A DNA stretch of 44,048 nucleotides from Thermodesulfobacteriota bacterium (GTDB lineage: Bacteria > Desulfobacterota > Deferrisomatia > Deferrisomatales > JACRMM01). The notes under the pieces were generated by a model. The model saw only the letters and a program-made list of their open reading frames with translations, made no database searches and was not told the origin of the DNA. A program made the position numbers and the translations under genes. Positions within the stretch are counted from its first letter, which is position 1, and each line of letters opens with the position of its first letter. The stretch spans positions 1-44,048 of the forward strand of contig JBFLZB010000014.1 of assembly GCA_040756475.1 (NCBI GenBank), read 5' to 3'. Shown one piece after another: positions 14,600-22,016 of the stretch.

Positions 14600-17077
14600 A
14601 TGGTCCGCCGCTGGGTCCTCGCCGCCTTCTGCATGCTGGCTCCGGGGCTGTTGCCCGGGGGCGCGCTCGGCCAAGAGCGCGCCTTGGAGCTCCAGATGTC
14701 CGCGGAGCTGCTGCAGCGGCTCGTCTCCGAGTCCCGCACCCCCGAGAGCGAGGCGGCCCGCAGCGAGATCCTCAATCAGAACCCGGGGCTCCAGGACCTG
14801 GAGGTGGGGCGCCAGGGGGACCGGCTGACCCTGACCTTCGTGCCGCGGGAACACGGCGCTCCCCCGCGGCTCTACCTCGCCGGCACCCGGCGCGACTTCC
14901 TCCTCCTGGCCATGGCGGAGAACCCCGCCGACGTCTTCTCCCGCCTGAGCGCGCTGGACCCGGAGATCCGGTTCGCGCAGGCCCGGCGGTCCGCCCAGCA
15001 GCTGACCCTGACCCTGGGATACCGGGTGCGGAAGATCGAGGCCCCCCGGCCCCCGCAGCCGGCCGCCCGCGATCCGGGCCGCCGCAACGGAGGGGCGGGC
15101 GCGGCCGTCTACGAGGCCGCGCGGGGCAACGAGAAGGCCCTGGAGACCTACCTGGAGAGCTTCCCGGGGGGAAGCCACGCGGCCGCAGCGGAGCAGGAGC
15201 TGCAAGCCCTGCGGACCTCGCGCATGCAGGCGGAGTACGAGGCGGCGCTGGCATCCGGAGACCCGGAAGCCATCCAGGCCTTCATGGCCCTCTGGGGAAG
15301 CGGCACCCGGGTCGGCGGCACCGGCCGGGAGGTCCGCCTCCAGGTACAGGGGCCCACCGGCCCGTTCGCCTCCGCTCCGGCGCCTGCCGCCGCGAGCGCG
15401 CCGCCCGCTGCGCAGGCCCCCGCCCCCCCGGAACCCCCTGCGCCCTCCCTCCCCTCGGCCGAGGAGCGCGCCGAAGGGCCCTACCGCGCCGCCCTGGCCC
15501 AGGGCACCCTCGAGGCCCTGTCGCAGTTCGTGGCCGCCTTCCCCGACGCGCCCCAGCGGGCGGCCGCCGCGCAGCGCATCGAGGAGCTGCGGGAAGAGGC
15601 CGCTTTCCGGCTCGCCGTGGAGAAGAACACGGTGAACGCCTACCAAGGGTTTCTCGCCATCTTCCCCTCTTCCGGGCGGCGTGCAGAGGTGCAGGCGCGC
15701 ATCCAGGCGCTGGAAGCCGAGCACCAGAAGGCCGAGATCGAGCGCAAGGCGAGCGCCGCGGCGCAGAGCGCCCAACAGGCGCAACACGAGCAGCGCCGCC
15801 GTGCCTTCGACGAGGTTCGGCGCCTCGACGCTCCGGAGGGGTACCGCATCTTCGTGGCCACCTACCCGGGGACCCCGGAAGTGCAGCAGGTAGAAAAGCG
15901 CCTCAAGGAGCTGGAAGCCGACGACGAGGCCTTTGCCCGGGCGCGCTCCTCCGAGCAGGCCCTGGAGCGCTACCTCGCCGAGCGCCCTCAGGGCCGCCAC
16001 GCCCGGGAGGCGCGAGAGCGCGTCGCCCAACTCCAAAGCGCCCGCATGGACGCGGATTTCCTGGCAGCCCGGACAGCCGGGACCCCAGAGGCTTACCGGG
16101 CCTTCCTTTCCCGCTGGCCCAACGGCCCTCGAACCCAGGAGGCCAGGGCCGGGATCGAGGCAGCCGAGAGAGCCGCCGCCGAGAGGGCCGCCGCCCAGAG
16201 GGCGGCCGCCGCCAGCGCCGCGGCCGCGGCCCCCGACCCTGTCCAGCAACCCGTGCCCGAGCCAGCCCCGGAGCCCACCCCACCCCCGCCCCTGCGCCTT
16301 GCCGTGCGCCGGGTGGCGGCGGGACCGGAGCTGGCGGCGTCGCCCCAGGACGCCGCCTGGCACTCGGCCCAGGCGATCGAGATCCCGCTGCAGGGGCCCG
16401 CCGGCAACCCCCGGAAGGTTCGCCTGAGAGCGGTTCACGACGGAACGTCGGTCTACCTGCTGGCCGAGTGGGCCGACCCGAGCCGCGACGACGCCTACCG
16501 GCCCTGGCTCTGGGACCCGGCGGCCGCCAACTACCACCAGACCGGGCAGCTCGACGATGCCTTCTCGGTGCTCCTGTACCGGGAGGGGTCTGCGTCGAGC
16601 GCCTGCATGCTGGAGGGTCAGGAGGTGGACGCCGATCTGTGGCTCTGGCGCGCCGCATGGGGCGGCCTCTCGTCCCTGGCGGACGACGGCCGTCTGCGGG
16701 TGAGCCGCAACCGCATCCCCCAGGCCAACCCGTACCCGGTCCGCTCCGGACAGGGACAGGTCTGGATTCGCCAGGATTGGGACGAAGGCACGCCCGGGTG
16801 GTCCCTCTTCATCCCGGTGGGACGTAGCGCCGACACGGTCCCGAGCTACCGGGCCGCTCGCCCCAAGGGAAGCCGGGGAGACGTGGCGGCCTTGGGGTCG
16901 TGGAGCGACGGGCGGTGGACCGTGACCTTCCGCCGGGCCCTCGACACGGGGCACCCCGACGACGTCCCCCTGGTCCCCGGCGCCAGCCTGCTGGCGAGCT
17001 TTGCCGCCTACGACAAGGCCGACCGCGCCAACCACGCCTCCAGCCCCCCCGTCCACCTGGACGTACAGGGCCCCTGA
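14600..17077 (+). CDS. Secreted repeat protein with C-terminal ethylbenzene-dehydrogenase-type haem-binding domain
   Basis: This 825-residue protein has a signal peptide (residues 1-27, cleavage near ALGQ). Residues 165-535 contain several repeats of about 40 residues with the pattern AYxxFLxxYPxGxxxxxAxxRxxxL, forming a TPR-like helical stack interrupted by an Ala/Pro-rich linker. Residues 563-820 match the family of the gamma subunit of ethylbenzene dehydrogenase (EB_dh), which binds haem b in DMSO-reductase-type enzymes: VRLRAVHDGTSVYLLAEWAD, then DDAFSVLLY, then a terminal strand. No molybdenum or iron-sulfur partner genes are adjacent. It lies next to the cytochrome cluster, so an electron-carrier role on a protein scaffold is inferred. 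The ATG has only a weak upstream GAGAG. A MITE begins directly after the stop codon. Confidence 0.78.
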   Translation: MVRRWVLAAFCMLAPGLLPGGALGQERALELQMSAELLQRLVSESRTPESEAARSEILNQNPGLQDLEVGRQGDRLTLTFVPREHGAPPRLYLAGTRRDFLLLAMAENPADVFSRLSALDPEIRFAQARRSAQQLTLTLGYRVRKIEAPRPPQPAARDPGRRNGGAGAAVYEAARGNEKALETYLESFPGGSHAAAAEQELQALRTSRMQAEYEAALASGDPEAIQAFMALWGSGTRVGGTGREVRLQVQGPTGPFASAPAPAAASAPPAAQAPAPPEPPAPSLPSAEERAEGPYRAALAQGTLEALSQFVAAFPDAPQRAAAAQRIEELREEAAFRLAVEKNTVNAYQGFLAIFPSSGRRAEVQARIQALEAEHQKAEIERKASAAAQSAQQAQHEQRRRAFDEVRRLDAPEGYRIFVATYPGTPEVQQVEKRLKELEADDEAFARARSSEQALERYLAERPQGRHAREARERVAQLQSARMDADFLAARTAGTPEAYRAFLSRWPNGPRTQEARAGIEAAERAAAERAAAQRAAAASAAAAAPDPVQQPVPEPAPEPTPPPPLRLAVRRVAAGPELAASPQDAAWHSAQAIEIPLQGPAGNPRKVRLRAVHDGTSVYLLAEWADPSRDDAYRPWLWDPAAANYHQTGQLDDAFSVLLYREGSASSACMLEGQEVDADLWLWRAAWGGLSSLADDGRLRVSRNRIPQANPYPVRSGQGQVWIRQDWDEGTPGWSLFIPVGRSADTVPSYRAARPKGSRGDVAALGSWSDGRWTVTFRRALDTGHPDDVPLVPGASLLASFAAYDKADRANHASSPPVHLDVQGP

Positions 17078-17220
17078 GAGCCTGTGAAAGAATCGTCGCG
17101 AGCAGACCGGAGTGCGAGGCGCGCATGAGCGAACGACAAGACATATCAAGTAGATAGGCGAGGAGTGAGCGAGTGCGCAACGAAGCAATCCGGTCGCGCA
17201 GCAGATTATTTCACAGGCTC
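17078..17220. mobile_element. 143-bp MITE with 17-bp terminal inverted repeats
   Basis: The ends GAGCCTGTGAAAGAATC (17078-17094) and GATTATTTCACAGGCTC (17204-17220) are inverted repeats matching at 16 of 17 positions. The element is flanked by TGA on both sides (17075-17077 and 17221-17223), consistent with a 3-bp target duplication of TNA type, as known for several IS5-family subgroups. The left TGA is the stop codon of the haem-domain gene. The interior is less GC-rich than its surroundings and partly self-complementary. No transposase frame fits in it, so it would need a transposase in trans. Confidence 0.8.
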
Positions 17221-17259
17221 TGAGCCCTCCTCCCGGCGGGAAGCCGGATAGGCCCCCCC

Positions 17260-17360
17260 GTTCGTTCCGATCGCTATCGGTATCGGTATCGCAATCGGGG
17301 TTGATTTCGATTTCGATTTCGATCCCGATCCCGATCCCGATCCCGATACCGATGGCGATG
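17260..17360. repeat. Hexamer hairpin repeat, copy 2 (GATACC family)
   Basis: The left arm (about 17269-17300) is a GGTATC-type run and the right arm (about 17301-17355) runs GATTTC, GATCCC, GATACC, so the halves are inverted relative to each other. The right flank reads CGATGGGGACCGGGAG, which is the reverse complement of the left flank of copy 3. The gap from 17221 to 17772 holds this, an inverted-repeat relic, copy 3 and a terminator, with no credible gene. Confidence 0.75.
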
Positions 17361-17492
17361 GGGACCGGGAGGCCGGGAGGCCGGGAACTTCGCGAAGACC
17401 CGTGACACCGCCCACCGCAACCACGGCCACGACCGGAAACCGGAGGGCGGTGCCCACCCCACCGCTGCGGCACGACACAGGGGGGCGGGAGG

Positions 17493-17530
17493 CATAGGGG
17501 GGCACGGCTGTGCGCCCCTACGGGTAAGCC
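17493..17530. repeat. GCGCACAGC inverted-repeat element, partial copy 2
   Basis: TAGGGGGGCACGGC and TGTGCGCCCCTACGGGTAAG form a compact version of the element. The right flank CCCCTACGGGT is shared with the copies at 5.3 kb and 44.0 kb. Confidence 0.6.
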
Positions 17531-17609
17531 AGCCGGACACGCGAGCCCTGGGACTCGACAGTCCGGCGCGACGCGCAGAGGCCGCGGCAGGAATCAGGGG
17601 CAAGGCAGG

Positions 17610-17690
17610 GGTCTCCCGGTCCCCATCGATACCGATTTCGATATCGGTATCGGGATCGCTATCGACCCCGACTCGGACCCCGGAGCCCGA
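17610..17690. repeat. Hexamer hairpin repeat, copy 3 (GATACC family)
   Basis: CGATACCGAT (17627-17636) pairs with ATCGGTATCG (17643-17652), a perfect 10-bp stem with a TTCGAT loop. The left flank CTCCCGGTCCCCATCG is shared with copy 2 on the opposite strand. Confidence 0.75.
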
Positions 17691-17706
17691 ATCCGGCCCC
17701 CCCAAT

Positions 17707-17737
17707 CGAGAGAGGCCCCAACAGGGGGCCTCTCTCG
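17707..17737 (-). terminator. Rho-independent-type terminator of the cytochrome operon
   Basis: CGAGAGAGGCCCC and GGGGCCTCTCTCG form a perfect 13-bp stem with a 5-nt loop, 36 bp after the stop codon of the last operon gene. The T-run (TTT) lies on the plus side, so the hairpin may act in both directions; on the minus strand the tail is weak. Confidence 0.6.
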
Positions 17738-17772
17738 TTTCACGAACCCAACGTCCGCCGGAGACCGCCGCG

Positions 17773-18708
17773 TCAGCGGTTGGCCTGGAGCACCTCGAAG
17801 GGAATCCGAAGTCCCAGGGCCAGGGCCTCCTGGAGATCGACGAGGAAGTCCACCTTCTTTGCCTCGGCAATCGGGATGTTCGCCGCCCGCTCTCCCTTGA
17901 GGAGCCGTGCGGCCAGGGCGGCGCCGTCGTCGATCATGGCCTCGGCGTTGGCCGCCAGGGACAGGACGATCCCGCTTCCCTTCAGGCCGGGCGACTGGGT
18001 GACCAGGGGCCTGCCCAGGCGCTCCAGGTCGAACCCCAGCACCTGGGGATCGCACCCCCAGCCCACGTGGACGAACTGGGCGGGGGAGAAGGTCCGGGCC
18101 AGCTGGCCCGCGGATGCCCCGGACGCGTTGGCGACGATGAGCTGGAAGTCGCGGCTGCTGGCCACGGCCTGGACGTCTCGCAGTTGGGCCGCGCCGTCGT
18201 CGTCGTCGGAGCACTGGAGGAACCCCACCGTCTCCAGGGGTGCCGTCTTGTGCATGTTCTCGTAGAGCAGGGGCACGGAGGTCCGGCAGGAGAGCCCCGT
18301 GACGTTGTTCCCCATCCAGGCCGGCCGGTCCGGGCGCCCGCCGGTGGGGTCGTACCCCGCCAGGAGGACGATGGGCACCTTGTTGGTTGCCTCCGCCGCG
18401 TCCTGGGCGGCGCACGTGCCGAAGACCACGAGCACTCCCACGCCGTGGGCCAGGAGCTTCCGTACGCTGTTGATCCGGGAGACCTTGTCGCACGTGGGGG
18501 TGAGCACGTGCACCTCGGCGGACGAACCGTGCGCCTTGAGTCGCGCCGCAAAGGGGTCTCGCACCTCCCGGCCGAACCCGCTGCCCTTGAAGACCACGAG
18601 CCCGACGCTCGCCGACGCCCCCGCGTCCTTTGCCGGCAGGAAGGAAGCGCCCACCAGGGCGGCAGCCAGGAGGAGGACGGCACCTACGGCCTTCGAGACG
18701 GGAGACAT
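17773..18708 (-). CDS. Orphan periplasmic ABC-type substrate-binding protein with five cysteines
   Basis: The 311-residue product has a signal peptide (residues 1-31) and resembles the ABC_sub_bind group of periplasmic binding proteins, with a LivJ-like two-lobe fold (GLVVFKGSGFGREVRD at the start, LLAHGVGVLVVFGT, then a hinge and GLRIPFEVL at the end). No ATPase or permease gene is next to it. It has five mature cysteines (in PTCDK, GTCAAQ, LSCRTS, LQCSD and WGCDPQ), unusual for such proteins, but no CxxCH motif. It starts 4 nt after the porin stop and is the last gene of the cytochrome operon, so it may bind a ligand or redox partner of the conduit. That role is inference. Confidence 0.7.
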   Translation of the reverse strand: MSPVSKAVGAVLLLAAALVGASFLPAKDAGASASVGLVVFKGSGFGREVRDPFAARLKAHGSSAEVHVLTPTCDKVSRINSVRKLLAHGVGVLVVFGTCAAQDAAEATNKVPIVLLAGYDPTGGRPDRPAWMGNNVTGLSCRTSVPLLYENMHKTAPLETVGFLQCSDDDDGAAQLRDVQAVASSRDFQLIVANASGASAGQLARTFSPAQFVHVGWGCDPQVLGFDLERLGRPLVTQSPGLKGSGIVLSLAANAEAMIDDGAALAARLLKGERAANIPIAEAKKVDFLVDLQEALALGLRIPFEVLQANR

Positions 18709-18712
18709 GGCG

Positions 18713-20710
18713 TCACCACCTCTTGCTCAGGATGAGTCTGCCCTCGATCACGTCCTCGTCGTCCTCGGGAAAGGCTCCGTCCTGGCGATAGGCGCTGCGG
18801 GCGAAGCGGCTGGCGAGCCCCCACCCGCTCTGCCACTCATACCCCAGGTCTACCCCCAGGTCCCACTGGCGCGCGTCGAACTGCGAGAACGCCCCAAGAT
18901 CCCCGAAGCCCGCCGAGGACGTCTCGAAGGAGCCCTCCGCCCGCAGGATGGCGAGCTGGGCCCGCAGGGTCAGCCGCTCCACCGGTTCCCAATCGGCGAA
19001 CACCCCGTACTGGGTCCCCACCGCCTCGTAGGGGGCGCTGCGGTCCACCTGCAGGGTGACGCCCCCGGCGCTCGCGTCCACCGGGGCCTTGACCTCGTTG
19101 CGGAACCGGGCCACGAACCCTCCCACCGAGAAGGCGGCCACCGGGGTGACCGTGAGGCTCGCCTGGGCCACGGTGCGGTCCTCGTCCCGGTCGAAGTCGT
19201 CGTTCTCGGCGCGCACGTCGAGCCAACTGCCGTTGAAGTTGAGGAACCACCAGGGCTGTACGCTGGCCCACGCCTGCCACGTGCGGGCCTCGGTGGGCGC
19301 CGTGGGGAGCCCCTGCTCGTCGTCGGTCCGGAGCATGCCGTAGGAACCGCGCAGGGTCACGCCGCGCACGGGCCGGTAGTGGGCGCTCGCCTTCCACTCG
19401 GTCTTTCGGGAGTCGGCGGGAAGCCCGAAGCCGTCCCCCTGGGTGCGCACCTGCTCGGTGCGGACCGCGTCTCCCCGGAGGGTGAGGCGAGAGAGGGGCC
19501 GCACGCTCACCTGGGCCGCGTAGCGGTTTTCCTCGAGCTCGTACTCCACCGGGAGCCCGGCGCCGGCGCGCAGGGCCTGGGCGTCGGCGCTCCCCACGTC
19601 GTCGGCCTTGTGGGTGCGGCGAAACTTCAGCGCCGCGCTCAGCCAGGACCAGGGGGCCCACCCCAGGTCTGCGTCGCCCCGGTAGTAGTTGCGGGCCACG
19701 TCCACGTCCTCGTTGGTCACGCGGCCCATGTGGAGGCCGGCCGACGCGGTCACCTGCCCGGTCTGGGTGGTGCTCACCCGCACCCGGTGCTCCCAAGCCC
19801 GGGCGTCGGGGTAGGTGTTGTGGGCCGAGATCCCTCCCGGCGTCACTCCGGTGATGGGCCCGAACACGTGCTCCGGGTCCGCCTCGTCGTTGCGGAACTG
19901 GGTGAAGTTGTACGCATAGGACGCCATGCCGTAGCCCGCGTGGGCGTCGACACCCCCCTCGATCTCGGCCGTGGTGTGGTCGAGCTCGCGCTTGCGGGAG
20001 ATGTTGTGGCAGTTGGTGGTGCAGTTCTCGTCCAGGAAGGTCAGCTGGGAATCCCCCTCCACCGCGAACCGGCGGGCCGTGACCCGCACGTGGGCCGGGT
20101 ACACGCCCGGCCCCACCCGCAGGTTGACCGTCTGCTCGCTCACCTCCTTGCGGTAGTCTCCCCGGGGGTTTTGGTCGTCGGCGAAGAAGAGCGGCGGCGC
20201 CTCGCCCGTGGAGGGGGGCAGCGCCACGTTCTCCTCGTTGTGGGGAAACCCCTGGGAGGTAACGGAGCCCATCACCAGGTTCTTGTAGCGCACGTCCACC
20301 CGGGCCCCGTGGTCGGTTCCCCCCAGGTACTCGCCCGTGGCGTGGAGGCGGCCCCAACCCGGGTCGCGGTGGTAGAGGTCGAAGTACCCCTCCGGGTGCG
20401 ACTCCAGCTTCTCGTAGGGCCGCAGGGTCTGCCCGCCGCCGTCCTCCTGGCGGTACAGGTACCCGGCCCCCACGGCCGCCTCGGTCTCGGCGCGCTGCTT
20501 GTGACACTGGGTGCAGTCTCCCTTGATCTCCTGGGCCAGGAGCTCGTAGCGGTCGGTGGTCCCGTGGATCTCCACGAACTCCTCGACCGACAGGGTGCCC
20601 CGGTAGTCCGTCCGGACCTGGGCAGCCGCGGGGACCGCCCACAGGGCGAGGGCCAGGGCGAGGGCGGCGGGCACGAGCGCGGCCGGCGAGGGATGGCGAT
20701 GGCGTTTCAT
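18713..20710 (-). CDS. MtrB/PioB-like outer-membrane porin with two haem-type motifs
   Basis: The 665-residue product has a signal peptide (residues 1-30, cleavage near PAAAQ), a long series of alternating amphipathic strands and a C-terminal aromatic residue (KRW), as in outer-membrane barrels. It fits the MtrB/PioB porins that sheathe a periplasmic multihaem cytochrome. Unlike Shewanella MtrB, which has only a CxxC, the plug region here carries CTQCH (C66-H70) and CTTNCH (C230-H235), so it may itself carry c-type haem. It lies 33 bp downstream of the decahaem gene in the same operon. The ATG follows CAGGAGGACCCG. The haem motifs suggest electrons could pass through the barrel wall or plug; this is inferred. 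Confidence 0.8.
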   Translation of the reverse strand: MKRHRHPSPAALVPAALALALALWAVPAAAQVRTDYRGTLSVEEFVEIHGTTDRYELLAQEIKGDCTQCHKQRAETEAAVGAGYLYRQEDGGGQTLRPYEKLESHPEGYFDLYHRDPGWGRLHATGEYLGGTDHGARVDVRYKNLVMGSVTSQGFPHNEENVALPPSTGEAPPLFFADDQNPRGDYRKEVSEQTVNLRVGPGVYPAHVRVTARRFAVEGDSQLTFLDENCTTNCHNISRKRELDHTTAEIEGGVDAHAGYGMASYAYNFTQFRNDEADPEHVFGPITGVTPGGISAHNTYPDARAWEHRVRVSTTQTGQVTASAGLHMGRVTNEDVDVARNYYRGDADLGWAPWSWLSAALKFRRTHKADDVGSADAQALRAGAGLPVEYELEENRYAAQVSVRPLSRLTLRGDAVRTEQVRTQGDGFGLPADSRKTEWKASAHYRPVRGVTLRGSYGMLRTDDEQGLPTAPTEARTWQAWASVQPWWFLNFNGSWLDVRAENDDFDRDEDRTVAQASLTVTPVAAFSVGGFVARFRNEVKAPVDASAGGVTLQVDRSAPYEAVGTQYGVFADWEPVERLTLRAQLAILRAEGSFETSSAGFGDLGAFSQFDARQWDLGVDLGYEWQSGWGLASRFARSAYRQDGAFPEDDEDVIEGRLILSKRW

Positions 20711-20743
20711 CGGGTCCTCCTGACGATGGCCAAGGTCCGAGCA

Positions 20744-21718
20744 CTACTTGAGGAACGCGCTGCCCGGAAGGGTGGACTGGATATCCGTTCCGTGAATCTG
20801 GGAGTGGCATGTGGTGCACCGGGTGAAGAAGGCCGCCTTGCGGGCCGTGCCGTCCTGGGGAGAGGCGTGGCCCGCGTGGCACTGGAGGCAGAGGAACGGG
20901 TCCTGGAGCGTGAGCAGATCCCGGAAAGGCGACCCGTGGGGCCGATGACAGGTGGTGCAGCCGTTGGTCCCGCCGCCGTGCTCGAAGAGGGCGGGCGCCG
21001 CCTGGGCCGCGTGGCACTTGAAGCACAGGGTCTCGGCGTCGGTCGTTACCAGCATGGCGTCCGAGGCACTCCCGTGGGGCTCGTGGCAGGTGACGCAGGT
21101 GAGCTTTCCTTCCCGGATGGGGTGGCGGGAGAAGTAGGCCGTCTCGGCCTCCACGTCGGCGTGGCAGGCAAAGCACGTCTCTGCGATCTGCTTCCCGGAA
21201 GGCTTCTGCTCGATGCCCTGGTGGAGCTTGTGGCAGTCGGGGCAGCTGACCCCCGCCGCCGCGTGGGCCCCGCCGGCCCAGCCCTGGAGCGCGGTCTCGC
21301 TCATGGCGGTGTGGCACTTGAGGCATTGCAGGGAGCGGGCACCCGCGGGCAGCTCGGACAGCCTCACGAACTGGGTGGTGTCGCAGGCCTTGTCCTGGGC
21401 GGCGTTCTCGATGGCCAGGCTTCCCGCCCCGTGGCAGGTCTCGCAGTCGAAGAGCGGCAGGTTCCTGTCCTGGGAGAGCTGCTGGCCGTGGACGCTGCGC
21501 TCCAGGTACGCGGCGAGTCCGTCGTGCACGTGGCAGGCCGCCAGGCAGTTGGTCTGGCCCACGTAGTCGGCTTCGATCGGTCCCACCAGCATCCTCTCGT
21601 ACTCCTGCTGGGAGAAGATGGGGTGGCCCTGCCGCAAGGCGGCGCACGCCGCAAACAGGGGAACCGCCGCCCCGAGGACCAGGACCAGGCGAACGGTGGC
21701 GCGTCCTCGCTTCTTCAT
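20744..21718 (-). CDS. Decahaem c-type cytochrome lipoprotein, MtrA/DmsE-like
   Basis: This 324-residue protein has a lipobox LFAAC with the lipid-carrying cysteine at C25, so it is probably anchored in a membrane rather than soluble as Shewanella MtrA is. I count nine CxxCH motifs (CETCH, CLKCH, CPDCH, CFACH, CVTCH, CFKCH, CTTCH, CLQCH, CTTCH) and one CLAACH (C-x3-C-H), giving ten haem sites. Paired haem segments such as HEPHGS and HRPHGS are typical of the DmsE/MtrA group. I use the ATG at 21718, before MKKRGR; a longer in-frame extension upstream has no ribosome binding site. The gene is the first of the operon and is divergent from the 14-haem gene. Confidence 0.9.
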   Translation of the reverse strand: MKKRGRATVRLVLVLGAAVPLFAACAALRQGHPIFSQQEYERMLVGPIEADYVGQTNCLAACHVHDGLAAYLERSVHGQQLSQDRNLPLFDCETCHGAGSLAIENAAQDKACDTTQFVRLSELPAGARSLQCLKCHTAMSETALQGWAGGAHAAAGVSCPDCHKLHQGIEQKPSGKQIAETCFACHADVEAETAYFSRHPIREGKLTCVTCHEPHGSASDAMLVTTDAETLCFKCHAAQAAPALFEHGGGTNGCTTCHRPHGSPFRDLLTLQDPFLCLQCHAGHASPQDGTARKAAFFTRCTTCHSQIHGTDIQSTLPGSAFLK

Positions 21719-22016
21719 CTCATCGCTCCTCTGGGAGAGGGAGAAGGCCGGCGTCTGCCGTGGGCCCCGCGGGGCCGCCCCGATGCCCGACGGCTCAGTG
21801 AGCATCTATCGGCGAAGACGCTGCCGAGGTTTAGGCGAGAACGCACGAAAGGTGAAACATCTCCCCGGGAGCACAATGTCTTCCCGATCATCTCAAGTTT
21901 GCGCAGCGGATATCCGATCGGTTGTCCCCGTGGGTCGCGGTGCCGGACCCCGGTCTGGCCCCCTTTCGGCCCCGCCCACGGCTGGCGACGCAGCAGACCT
22001 GCCCGAGGAGGAAGAG
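21719..22016. promoter_or_regulatory. Divergent promoter region of the two cytochrome transcription units
   Basis: Both cytochrome units must be driven from this 298-bp region. The most visible element is the palindrome CGGATATCCG (21907-21916), followed by ATCGG, which could be an operator. I could not find convincing -35/-10 or -24/-12 boxes by eye. Confidence 0.4.

Noticed and set aside
13877-17473. A 1198-codon minus-strand frame
   Set aside because: It is the shadow of the EB_dh-type protein gene, and the start lies in the hexamer repeat.
17260-17690. CRISPR array
   Set aside because: The units are 6 bp without spacers of constant length and no cas gene is in the window.
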